Notes: generated by a model from the letters alone, not told the origin. Counted from the first letter of the stretch, positions 47,696 to 60,347 are shown. The stretch: 64,000 nucleotides of DNA from Synchiropus splendidus (GCF_027744825.2 NC_071343.1:10308366-10372365); one strand, 5' to 3'. Translations and numbers: made by a program.

Positions 47696-49499
47696 ACGTG
47701 TATCCGCGTCCCTGCTGTACTCTGCCGCCCTCCATCGGTCAGAACGGGCAGCACGTCGCATAAAGTTAATGCCAAGTCCATTTTTCTTGCGGCAGACAGG
47801 CGCGGAGGGCCTCATTAAAGCTCCTCTCGGGTGAATTTTTAGGTTTCATGTCTTACTCTCGCAAGTGTTGGATTTTTGGGGCGCTGACACAGTTTCTCTG
47901 AGATGGGATTTATGAATATTTCCCGGTTCATTACACTTTCCTACCCCTTTGTCCTTACAACCAATTACTTGTGACCCCTTTGTTTCTCTCTCTGAAATGA
48001 CAGTTGCTCCTCCTCGGGAGTGAGACACTGCGCCAGGACAATTCACTGACTCGGTCGGTGCACTGCCCTGTAAACCGGCCCAATTTGATTCAATTTGGAT
48101 GACTGACGGCAAAGCATCTGCTTGCTTAAGGGCACCTCAGCAGTGCCTGTTTTGTGAAATGGCCTTTCTCAGAGTGAGCAGGTCTAGAAGAGAGTGAAAA
48201 AAAAACACACACACACAATTTTGTCAGCTGGATGTGGTGGTGCACACACTTGCAGCACTGTATTACAGAGGGAAACCCTCTGCTTCCAGTCTCAAAGAGC
48301 AGTGAGATCATCTCTAAAAATCCCTGTCGCTTGCTTCTCAAATTTAGAAATTCTGAGGTGTTGACAACCAGGTTCTGGGTCAGTCCCGTGTTCTCTTACA
48401 AGCCAAAGAATCCTAGAAAGGAAGGAGGCAAGGTTCCAGGAATTGGACATGAAATAATCTCTTGAGCATTTGTCAGCGACTGGACCAACACTAGCCTGGA
48501 CGTTAACATCCTAGAAGACGACTTCATGGTGGCGCCAGTGAGCAGTCCACAGCCCAACATGAATTATTGAGCACGAGCATGATTGCAGCTGCGGGTAGTT
48601 TCAGGGTTAAAGTTCATTCAATAATCCAGCGAGTGAAACTTGAATGGGAAATTAACCACTGATGTGTGACATTTATCGGCCTTGTCCTCAAACCGATGAC
48701 GGCGGCGGCTGCTGCACTACGTCTTCTGCAGCCTTAAAGCAGAAGAACAGCTTGCTCAGCTTCTACTAGGACGTCTGAAAATAATGACAGGCGTGGAGGC
48801 GTCAGCTTTGAGGGAGCAAAGATAGCGGCACCTGCCGGGCACACCAGAAGCTACAGAAGATGAATGTCAGGCTGTGAAGGAGCAGCCTTCAGGAGACACT
48901 CCAAGTTTACAAAGTGATAAACCTGCACTTTTACTTTCCAACCACCGCAGCTTGAATCGGAATAAGAAAATTGTTTATCCCTGCAGAGGTCAAATACAAG
49001 TTACTTACTGTGGTGTTGGGTTCAATGAAAGTAAAGGTGAAATGTATGTTTCACAAACAAAAAGGTCAGTTTCAGTGCAGGTCTGAACTGGGGTGGGAAA
49101 ACCAATCTTAACCAGTGAGGTGTCATGGTGAAGCAGTGAGGGCTAGTTGGGAAGGTACATAAACCTGCACCCCCCTGGACCTTTGAGGACCGGTTTACCT
49201 AGCCCCTGGTCTGAGCCATGTAGAGCCTGGAGGTTTTGATCTCTCATGGAGGAGCATCACTGTCTCTGCAGTGGATCCAGGTCCTTGACAGTTGCAGCAG
49301 AATACCAGGCAGTGATGATGGATACAACAACCATCATGTTTAACTGCAAGTTAATAAGGGACTGATCTCCCCTTCCTCTGCTCCTTGTCTTGTGCAGTCC
49401 ACGTCTGTGCTCTCTCTGAGACGCTTACTGCAATCCTCACCAAATATAAAACCATGGATTTGATCATCTGGTCTCTGACCACATTTTCTCAACAAAGAA
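47696..49499. other. intergenic stretch before the small membrane-protein frame
   Basis: No gene recognised. Short frames on both strands have no familiar domains. At about 49,175-49,205 there is a short GGACCTTTGAGGACCGG piece like the ends of fish DNA elements. A CTTGTCTTGTGCAG acceptor-like site lies at about 49,385-49,398. Confidence 0.35.
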
Positions 49500-49500
49500 A

Positions 49501-49772
49501 ATGGGCACAGGAGAGCCCTCCTGCCCCGACGGAACGTTTGCAGTCGGATACACCATGGACTCCTGGGAGAAGAGGAGGATTGTGTGCCTGTCAATCCTTT
49601 CGTGAAGGATGTTGAAGACGTGTACATAATCGGATTTATGATAACTGGCTTCCTGCTGATTGGTCTAGGTGGCTGCCTGTTTTGTCGCAAAGTGCGGAAA
49701 CCATTGGCCATGGAGAAGCTGCCCGTCATGACTGATGGTTCTGTGCCGCATTCAGACTCAAATGACCTGTGA
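49501..49772 (+). pseudogene. small single-pass membrane protein frame, apparently broken by a frameshift
   Basis: An ATG in a strong context (GAAAATGG) at 49,501 opens a frame MGTGEPSCPDG...MDSWE that stops after 35 codons. One frame over, from about 49,570, an acidic stretch leads to DVYIIGFMITGFLLIGLGG (a clear membrane helix), a CLFCRKVRK basic stop-transfer and a Ser/Asp-rich tail ending at a TGA at 49,770-49,772. A one-base change near the GGGAGAAGAGGAGG run (49,563-49,577) would explain the break. Alternatives are a sequence error, a spliced gene, a real pseudogene, or chance. I do not recognise the family and infer no function beyond type I-like topology. Confidence 0.35.
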
Positions 49773-51340
49773 GCTCAGTCACAAGCTGGAAGCGATTTCT
49801 GAGCATCTTCACAAACTGGAGAGCTGACAGCTCAGCTCGGCTGAATATGACCATCCAATTCGGACACATTGGAACAAGCCACCAGGAGACACAGAGAGAC
49901 TCAAGGGCAGATGGAAAATTCCAGCATCAGCCTGACCCAAAACAAGTTGTAATCTTCATTGGCTCCCAGATACAACCGTCCTCCCAAGGTCGCTCAACTC
50001 TCCTGGAAGTTTTGGAGACAAGGCGCTCCGGGCCCTCCTCCCTTCTTCGGAATGGCAGGCTGGTTGGCGGCGCCCAGTGTGGCAGCGGCTCCACCACCAA
50101 TATCTCCACTGGGAGTACTCCCATCCCAACAACCGTCGGCCCTCTCACATATGAGCAGTCCTTGAGTTATGTTGTTACGTCTTCGATGTTGCTCATGTGC
50201 TGAGGTGTTTCTTCCAAATCCCACACTGTGCCCCCCTCACAGGAACCTAGTTTGGGAGTTGCTTTTTTCTCCCTCCTCCTGCCTTATGTTTTCTTTCTCG
50301 TCTTATCTATGAACGCGGCTTCCGTCCCCCTGTTCTGTCATGTATGTCTACCTGAACGGGAGTGATAAATTTCGTTGTAACTACTCGTTCAAACATGAAG
50401 GCATCAGAACATATAGCTCACCCTGGTAACCCTGCATTTCTCATCTTTTCAGGTTGATCTGCATGATGAATACGGCGTCCATTCATGCACAGACCTGGGA
50501 GGATGACCTCCCTCCACTTGATCACCCAATGGGCTGCGAGAGACCCAGTAGGAGTGGCAGACGAATTGCCCTGAAAGCTCAGGTGAAAGGTTTTATAGAG
50601 ACTCAACGGTTACTGCTGGAACAGCAACCTCTGTTGATGTTGCAGTTTAGTTATTCTGCTTTTATCCAAAGTGACTGATCTCCACATGATCTTTGGACCT
50701 CTGCTCTCAGGACCAATATCTTAAGTGCGTCTTCAGCAGGAAGTGACTGTGAAAGAGCAAGACATTTTTATTTATTTTTTAAATATCTTTATTTATATAT
50801 CCTCATCAAAAGCAACAAACAGGCTCTAAACTAGAGCTAGTTAGAAGAAAAACCTCTCAGAAAACCAAACTGTTTCCTCCACATGACCAGTGTGCTCCAG
50901 GTTACCTCCTGAAGATCCTTGTGGTAGGTTTCCGACTGGTGGCCATTTTGTCTTTCAGCAAAGTGGAGAGGCAAAACCTGGTGACGTCTAACTTTCAACA
51001 GATCTCAACAGCTTAAACTGAAAAGTAGCTCAGCAGCAAAAACTAAGAATATAACCAGGAAAGCAAAAAAAGTAAATGGCCCTGAAGTTCATAAAAGGAG
51101 TCATGGGCAGCAAACACGTTTGCTGTGCTAGCTCTCCGCACCAGAAGATGCAAGTTCAACGGAATCTTTTATCTGTCACAGGGTTGGAGTCAGCGAATAC
51201 TAAAATAATCACAGTTGGTCATTGAAGCATGAAGATAAATTAGCAGATTCACATTTGAAATAGCTTGAAATGAGAAAAAAAACTAACAAAACAGGTCCAT
51301 TTTGTTGGAAGAAAACAACTGGGGGAGCAAATAGACTCCA
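49773..51340. other. intergenic stretch, possible trailing sequence of the 49.5-kb frame
   Basis: No gene recognised. The proline-rich frame at 49,959-50,165 overlaps equally long frames on the other strand and in other phases, so it is unlikely to be coding. Nothing else distinctive was seen. Confidence 0.35.
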
Positions 51341-52205
51341 CCCTTTTTTTGTTTTTTTCATATATTTTTTATTACTTTTCATAATTACAAATGACAAACA
51401 AATACAAAGACAAAGAAAAAAAAAAACAATACACATTTCCCCACCGTCAACACTTACAACTTACACTCAGTATACCAATTCAACTCAGTGTACAAAATCC
51501 AGTCACATGAAGTCACGATCACAGCAAAGAAAAAAACAAAACGGTTTCTCTTGTACAAATTGCATAAAAGGCGTCCAGACATCATAGAACTCATGCACTT
51601 TCCCCTTTGTAATATAGGCCAGTTTGCTGGACATATTCCTGATCCATTGACCAACTGTAGGAGTTGAAACATTTTTCATTTTATTCAGTCAACATGTTTG
51701 GCCTGTAGCAAACAGAAAATTATCATTTTTTTCTTATGTGCATTGATAGAAATATTATTAGGGAATTTGTGTAGAATAGCCAATTGAGGATCCAAAGGAA
51801 TCTTTATTTTTCAGATCAAGTCCATTATATCCTTCCAGACGTTTTGTAATTCTTCACACTCCCACAGTGGAACAAGCTCCCCTTCTCCTTGTTACATTTA
51901 ACACAGACATCCGGCACATTGGGATTAAAATGGTACAATTTTACTGGTGTAATGTAAATTCTATGAAGCCATTTGTACTGCAGTAGTCTGAATCTGGAGT
52001 TGACTGTTTGGGTTTGACATTTAAAACAGATTTCCTCCCATTCTTCCACCGATATTTGAGTTTGAAGATCGTTTCTCCAAGCATGAAGATTTGAATTGAG
52101 CTCTCCTTAGATCCACTTTGTAATAAATGGTAAAACTTCGACCAGTTTTACATAGATTCTGGACAGTGAGGTTTTCAACTGAGGAAAGTGCGGGACCAAA
52201 CATGA
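51341..52205 (-). mobile_element. LINE-1-like 3' fragment (end of ORF2 plus poly-A)
   Basis: On the minus strand, frames broken by stops read SRFRLLQYKWLHRIYITPVK, then NPNVPDVCVKCNKEKGSLFH, later TPTVGQWIRNMSSKLAYITK and EFYDVWTPFMQF. This is the C-terminal part of ORF2 of the L1 clade, including its Cys-rich CVKC...H segment. The poly-A appears as T-runs at 51,343-51,358 on the plus strand. It lacks the endonuclease and reverse transcriptase catalytic parts, so it is a dead 5'-truncated copy. Confidence 0.8.
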
Positions 52206-52743
52206 GCCACTGATAGTCACAAAATAATGGTTGTTTGTTTTTTTAGCTTTGGACAAGTGTCAGCTTACAAGAGCCCACTGAAGGAAGGAGCATTAACTGA
52301 GACAACTAGTTCATATTCAAGACACGAGAAGGCGGCTAAAAATGAGCCGCATGTGCAGCTAGCATGACGAACTCTGACCAGACATTTCAACACACCAAAC
52401 AGTCTTCATCCATCTTCACATCAGAACCTAGTTTGTGTCTAATTCAGTGGATCGGTGTGTGATTGATGCGGTTGGAGACTCAGTGTGACGGTGAAATCAC
52501 TCACATGGAGACGTGACACCCCTCATTAGCAGCCCCCCCTCAAGAGAACTAGACTTTTGAATATTTGTCCAAAGCATAAGGTTGGAAATGATGGATGCTA
52601 ACTAGGATATAAAGCTGACTGTCTACATGGGTACTGCACCCTACAGTAGAAACAAGTTAGCACCTCAGTTAAAGCTAACAACAAAAGCGAGGAGTCCAGA
52701 AATCTAATACAACAGAAGCTTGTAGCTTTGTACTATGAAAGTA

Positions 52744-53463
52744 CAGTGGTACCTCGTTTTTCGAACGCCCTGGAATTTGAACAAATCCGAGTTAGAACAA
52801 AAATTTCGAGATTTCTTTGGTTCGGATTTTGAACGAAAATCCAGAACTCGAACGCCCCCCGAAAAAAGCCAGAAAAAACATAATGTGCACGGACCGATCA
52901 GCTGACCCACGACGCGCTTTGTTATTGTGTATAACGCAGCCTCTGTATGCAGACGTGTCCCGTTAGCTACATTTACTGACTGTTTTTTCTTCATATTGAG
53001 GTGTAAAACCTTTCCTGTCTCCGCACTGGACCGTGGTAGAGTGTCACAGGGGAGGTGCTCGCTCTCCCTCCACTCCAGGGTTTGATGTCCTGTTGTGGGC
53101 TGGAGCTGGGACAGGGATGAGGCGAGTCTGGGACAGAGCGTTACTTGGTTTATGACTTTGTCAGAGCCAAACTGCACAGAAGCGCACATTCAGAGCTGGA
53201 CACGCACCGGGCACCTCTTCACTTCTGGAGAGACGTCACTCACTCGGCAACCCCTCCCACATGCAGCGGCCACACACATAGAGGAACAGCGCACCTGCAG
53301 CAGACACTCTACATTCACTCCTACAAAAGCCTGTTTTGAGGCTTGGAACACATTATTTCTTTTTCCATTCATTGTAATGGGAAAAATGGATTCAGATTTC
53401 GAACAATTCGCTTCTCGAACGGCCGCCTGCAACGGATTGTGGTGGAGAACCGAGGTACCACTG
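52744..53463 (+). mobile_element. Tigger/pogo-type MITE, copy 2 (complete, TA target duplication)
   Basis: 720 bp. It begins CAGTGGTACCTCGTTTTTCG and ends with the inverted CGAGGTACCACTG, flanked by TA on each side (52,742-52,743 and 53,464-53,465), as for Tc1/mariner-superfamily elements. Just inside, TTCGAAC-rich stretches are also inverted. It encodes no transposase; the open frames of 123, 64 and 67 codons recur with few changes in copies 1 and 3 and are by-products. The superfamily is inferred from the TA duplication and end sequence. Confidence 0.85.
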
Positions 53464-53465
53464 TA

Positions 53466-56400
53466 AATGCATTTCTACAGAAACTTGAGTCCGCAGTTCA
53501 CAGCCTCAACTTTGGCCAGACTCTCGTGTGTGCAGCCGCTCACTGACTGACTCATAGAACGGCAGGGGAGGCAACGTAAATGAGGTCCGACAGATGTCTG
53601 CACCGAAGATTAAAATTGCTAGCACCATGAAGGTTTTGCCTGAGATCACTATCACTGGGACTCCTGCTGACACCAGTCTGGCCCCGAATCTCATCAGTGC
53701 TAGGTCAACCTTCACCACCGTCTGGGGGACTTTGGCGCTGTCTGGGCCGGCAAAGTCTGGCGACCAAGAGTGACTGGTTCCGGTTCGGGTACCACAGGTG
53801 TTCGTGTGCTGCAGTCATCTTGAAGGAAAACATTGACTCTTGCATATTAAAGATTGTATTTAATAATCCTCAGGTGAGTTTTAAGGTTTTGTGCTTTGAG
53901 TTACAAAGGTGCATCTTTTATAATTCCATGTTTAAGCTTTTGTAAATAGGTCACTATCCCCTAATACCAGTCCTGATATTTGCTTTGAAAAGATGTCAGC
54001 AGAGTTTCTCAGGATCTGGTGCCTGACACTGAAGGGAAGATACTGGATGTGCCATGAAAATGCACACTGTGTTTTCCTTCTGTGCTCGGACCAACAGAAT
54101 GTTTTATTCACTGCACCAAAGAAGCTGGAGCTGACGGGCCACAAAGTCAAACGTTATCACAAACACGACTTTATGTCCCGACTTCCAAAAGAGGACTTCA
54201 GAGAGCAGTTTGCGCACAGGCTAATGGTGTTCGCAATTCCAATCGTGAGTTCGGGGTACGTGCTGGCAATATGTAACAAATCCTTCACCCTGACAACATC
54301 CCATAATGTACAGACTTAAAGTTTTGTTAGGTAGCAGCAGCAAAAGTACATTACATTTTGTTTGGATGCATTTGAGACTTTATGTTGTTGTGGGACCTGC
54401 ACTTAAAAATCTCGACCCAAAATCCACCAATAATTTGGACATTTTGGTTTTTAAATGAACTGATAACTTACTACATCACAGATATGTGATGATTACATTA
54501 AATATATGGAGAACAGAATGTGATTATGTAGAAAAAAATGCGTTGAACATGTTTATCAAATTGGTCCAAGCAGCCATCCTTCACTTTGTGCATGGCGCTG
54601 CAAACCATCATAGCGCTTCATGGTGTCACAGACACTGTAACTTGTCAGGGTTCATTTCAAAAAGGTGTTCAGATCATTGGTTGTGGAGAAGTGAGGTTGG
54701 TACGCAGCTGACAGCCCCGTTTGACAGTTGAAATTATATTCAATGAATTTAATTTACCAGCTAAGAAAAGAGAAATGACAGCCCATCATCACTTTAAGAA
54801 GAAGAGCTCGATGAGACAGGAATTTTTGACTGTGTCCCCAAGTGCAGTCGCAAAAACAAATATGGCTGTCACGACGACCCCCCAAGGAGAGGATGGCCAA
54901 GAGTCACCTCTGCTGCAGCGGATCCTGCAAGTCACCAGCCTCAGAAATCGCAAGGTTTGGGATCAGAGTGTGTGGGAGATGGTGAAAGAATTGTGATTGA
55001 ATTTGTAGGTTGGTATATATATATATATATATATATATATAGCCGGCTGTTTCTGTTATTGTTTCTGTAACTGTTTTCCAAAAAGAATTCCTGCATTATG
55101 GTGCTTGTTATGATGATTTATTGTTGTGTAAGTGATTTGTGATATTCCTTTTAATTCATTGTTCAGCAGGCAAATGAACGGCAACAATGGTTGTGATGGC
55201 TTGTTGAGGCTTGATTCTTATCGCATGAAAACATGCCCAGCATCACTGACAGATCAGACCTTCAGCGGAAACACAAAAATATATGAAATCAATATGCATA
55301 CCATGTATATCTAATCATAAGTGACTCACACCTTTGTCTTAGTTTCACATCCACCTTGTCGATCACAGGCCACCAGACTTCTCACCACCGGCCATGGTCC
55401 CCCTGACCCAGTGACATGGGAATAACTCCTGGCATGTCAGGTCTATTTGCCATGCCTCATAGCCAATGCTAAGAAGGGTTAGTCGTAAACTGTCCAACGC
55501 CATGAAGAGAGGAGGAAGTCATAGGTAGATGAATGAATCTAGTGAGGTTTGGCTGCACTCCCTCATGGCCTGCGTCGGTCATATATCACATAAAGTGACT
55601 GCTCCTTCTCTCCCCTCTTCCTCCTCTGACTACCTGATTGCTCCTATCTGTAGTCAAACCACACCATCCAGGACTTCCTCCGCAGTAACTTGAAATTTGA
55701 TCTTCAACCCCCACTGAACCAAAAACCCTCGGCTACTCATCCTTTCCAAAGTGTTCTGTCCGTTACAGATCCCTGCTGCTGCAGAATATTTGAGAGAATA
55801 TATTTCCAACTTTCCCTGCGTCAAACATGCTGCGGTTCTGCCCGGTCTCTTTGCCAATCTATTTTGGGCTGGAGTCCACGACTGTCTCACCATTTGCTTA
55901 ATAAAACTGAGACAAGAGGAGACATCTGATCAGCTCCACTGTTGCCTGATAAACAGAGTCATGAATATGTATTTATTACAGAGACAATAAGCCTGTTATC
56001 TGGAAAAGACGTTCCTTAATAAAGACATCGGGGCTCACGTCACGTTTGCTTCATGAGCTTCCGCTTTTGGTTGTTTACGCCAGTGAAAAGCAAAAAAGTG
56101 ATGCCATTGAAACATCTAAAAAAAGGGGGAGGATGGTTTTGAACAAAGCTTTTATTACGCTGGACAATGACCAGTGCAAGAGTGTATTTTTGCATTACAT
56201 CATGCATCACACACACACACACTCGGGCTTGCAATCCCGCTAGGGAGCTGTCTGCTCATACATCAGCGGTCCGTCGCCCCCTGTGGCTGCTGGCAGAACT
56301 GGATGAATGTTCTCATTGTTATTAGGTGTCTCAGGGGCAATTACAGGCAGCGGCGGGTCAAATTTGTCCCAAACTGCGTGTAATCTAAACAGATGATCGT

Positions 56401-57236
56401 CATTAGAAACACTTCGGCGGGACGTTTATCATGAGCGGACAAACGCGTCTCCCTCCACAGGAACTGGTCCAACAAGCATTTAGGACAAGCGCGGGACGTG
56501 AAAAACAAATCGCATCAACAGGTGCAAAAAAAGTTGACCTACAAAAGCTAACAAAGGAGGCGACAAAACCGAAAACGACAATTAGCGAACTGAAATGCTA
56601 AGCTAAATAAATCATCTGAACTTACTAAAGCTACACTTGGTTGTAGCTAGCATCACTGCCATAGATTTAAAAAATGTATGTCATTAATCATTATAGAAAA
56701 ATATGGATTATTCAATTCAGCATGAACAGCAAATGGTTGTTTTAAAGAAAAGTGGCCCTGTCACCTGATATTCCTGAACGGTAGCACAAACAGAACCTGC
56801 AGCCCACTGGTCCACTGGTCAAAGCCACCGACCCTGGTTCCCTCCGGCTTTTTGCTGGCTGGTTCTGAAAGTGATTGAAGACAGTTTAGTCCAGTTTGGC
56901 TGAGGAATCGGCAGCATTTCGCCTCTCTGGAAGCAAACGTGTCCTGTTTACATCCCACAACAGCTGCGCTCCAAATTCCCGACCTTGACTTCCTGCCGGC
57001 TGTCGACGCTGCTGGTTTTGGCAGAATGGGACCAACTGTGTTCCTCGCGTGAACCGAGCGTCGTTGGGACTTCCACGACAGGTTACACTAATCAGTGCCA
57101 AAGGAACAACTTTGCAAATGCTGCAAACAATTCACAAAAAAAAAAAAAAGATTTGAAACAATTTATCATTGTCACCTGCATTTTTTGGTCGCTTCACCAT
57201 GTAACACAACACAATAGAATCCGCAATTCACATGTA
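53466..57236. other. intergenic region between two MITE copies
   Basis: No gene recognised. A 70-codon minus-strand frame at 53,506-53,718 has a hydrophobic stretch (VPVIVISGKTFMVLAILIFG), and plus-strand frames at 53,993-54,319 and 54,721-54,996 look moderately protein-like, but none matches a family I know or has convincing splice sites. There is a (TA)14 run at 55,014-55,041. Confidence 0.35.
55014..55041. repeat. (TA)14 microsatellite
   Basis: Uninterrupted TA dinucleotides in intergenic DNA. Confidence 0.9.
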
Positions 57237-57930
57237 CAGCGGTACCTCGGTTCTCGACCACAATCCGTTCCAGACGGCCGTTCGAGAAGCGAATTGTTCG
57301 AAATCTGAATCGATTTTTCCCATTATAATGAATGGAGAAAGAAATAATGCGTTCCAAGCCTTAAAATAGGCTTTTGTAGGAGTGAATGTAGAGTGTCTGC
57401 TGCACGTGCGCTGTTCCTCTATGTGTGTGGCCGCTGCATGTGGGAGGGGTTGCCGAGTGAGTGACGTCTCTCCAGAAGTGAAGAGGTGCCCGGTGCGTGT
57501 CCAGCTCTGAATGTGCGCTTCTGTGCAGTTTGGCTGTGACAAAGTCATAAACCAAGTAACTTAGCTCTGTCCCAGACTCGCCTCATCCCTGTCCCAGCTC
57601 CAGCCCACAACAGGACATCAAACCCTGGAGTGGAGGTGTGGAGAGCGAGCACCTCTCCTGTGACACTCTACCACGGTCCAGTGCGGAGACAGGAAAGGTT
57701 TTACACCTCAATATGAAGAAAAAACAGTCAGTAAATGTAGCTAACGGGACACGTCTGCATACAGAGGCTGCGTTATACACAATAACAAAGTGTGTCGTGG
57801 GTCAGCTGATCGGTCCGCGCATGTTATGTTTTTTCCGGCTTTTTCGGGGCGTTCGAGTTCTGGATTTTCGTTCGAAATCAGATGCAAAAAAATCTCGAAA
57901 TTTTTGTCCGAACTCCGATTTGTTCGAAGT
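57237..57930 (-). mobile_element. Tigger/pogo-type MITE, copy 3 (reversed, far end truncated)
   Basis: Reverse orientation to copies 1 and 2. On the plus strand it begins CAGCGGTACCTCGGTTCTCG after a TA and runs to about CGATTTGTTCGAAG, where the second outer end is lost. Its minus-strand frames (…TEAHIQSWTRTGHLF…) are almost identical to those of copies 1 and 2, so the family moved recently compared with the other repeats here. Confidence 0.82.
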
Positions 57931-58199
57931 TTGTTTTTGTTCATCAACTCATACACGTCATACACCGAGTCGAGTCTAGTCGCTGACCAGTCGTGAATTG
58001 TTGGGGGTTGCGGTACGACTGAAAACGTTATGTTTACACATTAATGCACACCTGAAAAATTTCATTTTACTGTCTACTGGTCTCACTCTCACACACACAC
58101 TCATGAGAAGATTATGAACACATTTTGAGTTCATTTTGAAAAGACCACACAGTCAAAACAGACGCACTTGAAACAGACCACACAGCGTATATGTATCTC

Positions 58200-58497
58200 A
58201 CTCGCCGCACGCACGCACGCACGCGGGCGGGGAGTCTCTCTTTCTCGCTGCAACGCGTCACTCTCTTCCTCACCTGGAGCTCCAGACCGCTTCTCCTCCT
58301 CCTCTCCCCCCCCCACCTCCTCGCCTTCCTATTTTTCCTCCTCAGCGGGTTTCGGAGCATTCAGTTTGTGAACCAACCTCCGTGCGATCTCCACCACATT
58401 CCGCCGCTCAGTGACAGTCTCGGATCTCGTCTTCAAACCGGAACTTCTTCCAAACTATTTCTTTTTTCATTCACACCGTTAATGGGAAATAATATCG
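58200..58497 (+). promoter_or_regulatory. probable lrrc3 promoter and non-coding first exon
   Basis: A GC-rich patch at about 58,200-58,400 (CGCACGCACGCACGCGGGCGGGG, split here by its repeats, then CTCC-rich DNA) ends in a good donor, ATCG|GTACGT, at 58,497/58,498. The next good acceptor, TTTATAATTTCAG, is at 60,161 and opens the exon that holds the lrrc3 coding sequence. LRRC3-family genes usually carry all coding sequence in one exon after a non-coding exon, which fits. The 5' limit is approximate. Confidence 0.55.
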
Positions 58498-60161
58498 GTA
58501 CGTATTTCTTCTAAAGCAAGACATTTAATACACAAATTAGAATTTAATATATATTTTCATAACAAGAAAAACAAGTTTAAATTTGATTACATTTATAATA
58601 AATAGACTGTTTTTAATTCGAAGTAAATAAAACCGACTTTAATGTCGATAGATTATAGAGAATGGCGTGCGTTTGCGTCGGTGTTTGAATGCTGAAGTTT
58701 TGTCTCAACGTGACTGCAGGGTGTGTGAGAGCGTGTGTGTTCGTGTCCGACCTCCCGTTGAGAGCAGACTAAGGAGCTTTTTAAAGATGTGTGTGTGTGC
58801 ACCTGGTTTATCCGTACTTGTGGGGACCAATTCTTGTGGGGGTGATTTGGCCGGACCTCACAAATCCAAGCCTGATTTTGAGGTTTAATAATTGCGTTTC
58901 AGTTAAGGTGATGATGAGAGGCTGGGGAAGGCATTATGGCAATGGGAGGTCCCCATAAGGACAGAGCTCCAAACGTGTGTTTTTCACATGAGAGCCAATG
59001 TGACAGCAGCTCAGCTGGTGGTTCCTCCTCACACACAGCTGGAGGTTTTCAGTCTCACCACTTCCCCGCCACTAGGGGGACACAGAAGTTCTGACCCTTC
59101 CAGTACAACAGATGGAATAAAGAAAAAAAAAAAAGAAACAGGTCCATATATCCTCAGCAGTCTGACAGTCGCCCTTGAGCAGGAGATCTCGCCATCAGTG
59201 ATGTATGGGTCCAGCGGCGGTCAGTGAAGTCCACTCATGTTTGGACTGTAATTGCATCTCATTGTTCACTGGGACCATGATGCCTTCACTGATCGGATTA
59301 GACAATGTCGGAGACCAAATAGGTTTATGAGATTTGCTTTGGGTTGAATTCATTACCGGCGATAATCATATCGTCTTTAAAAAGAAGGAAAGAAAATTAG
59401 TCATAACATTATGACCACTGGCATGTGCATGATTCAGTGATCGATGTCGCAACATTCAATGTGGCAGCAGTTTTAGTGATACAAAAGCACACGAACATTA
59501 TTTGTGTTGTCGAGTTTCTCACCGCAAAATGAATGCCTCAGCAACCTTTGAAATGTAGCCTCATTGTTCTGTACTGTGTCATACCTCGATAATGGTAGTA
59601 TTGAGTCGAATGTGACAAATCTATCAAATATAACGATGAAAACTGTTGAGATATTTCTCTTTTCCCGCATCATCACGGCGACAGCAACACCATACTGTAG
59701 TTAATGTTAGGTCTTTGAGAGACATTAGCACTTTGGATAGGCAGAAGTGTGGAGTGTTGTTGAAATTAATATCCTGTTTATATTCATATTCAATTTTCTG
59801 ATATTTGTCATATTACAGATTTTAGAGGTTTTGAATTTAAGTTTCCAGTTTATGATTTTTTTCATTTGCTGAAAATGAATGACACTTCCTTTGGCTTAAG
59901 TTGGGAATGTAAAGATGACTGAGAGTAGAGCATTAAACTAAGTTATATTTAGGATAGTGACTCTTTGGAGTTTTTTTTTAAAGAGCCAGTTAGCTCCTTA
60001 AAGAACCTAAAACTGATCATCATAAATCTAAAACCTCATAACCAATTCTGCAAATCTAATTTTTAATGATAAAGCAAGTTCATTTCCACTTGCTCATAAT
60101 GTCATGGCTGCTCATTTGTGTGACTCAGTTTCGAAGCTAAATGATCATTTTATAATTTCAG
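58498..60161 (+). other. lrrc3 intron 1
   Basis: 1.66 kb. It contains a fish repeat at about 58,815-58,970 (CTTGTGGGGACCAATTCTTG ... GAGGTCCCCATAAGGACAGA, inverted GGGACC/GGTCCCC words), a CTCF-like core CCACTAGGGGGACA at 59,069-59,082, and a Tc1-like end scrap at 59,401 (CATAACATTATGACCACT). No coding exon recognised. Confidence 0.5.
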
Positions 60162-60167
60162 GTCTTC

Positions 60168-60332
60168 ATGTGGATTTCGGCGTCTGAGCGATTCCTGGAA
60201 AGGCAGAACATCCAGCCTGAAAGCTGGTCAGGATGGAAGCCTCGGATCGACTTAGTCAATTCTTCTAGGACCCATCACGGGTCGGTTCTGACAGCTGGCT
60301 CCGTCGGATGTTGGACTCTGATGGAACTATGA
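60168..60332 (+). other. upstream ORF in the lrrc3 leader
   Basis: The first ATG after the exon-2 acceptor opens a 54-codon frame (MWISASERFLERQ...TLMELstop) in the same phase as the main lrrc3 frame. It closes with TGA only 15 nt before the main ATG. The peptide is not recognised. If translated, it would lower lrrc3 output by limiting re-initiation. Confidence 0.5.
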
Positions 60333-60347
60333 GAGATTTCACTTAAA

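Noticed and set aside
53506..53718. 70-codon minus-strand frame with a hydrophobic segment
   Set aside because: No recognisable family and no supporting exon neighbours; the hydrophobic stretch alone is weak evidence.
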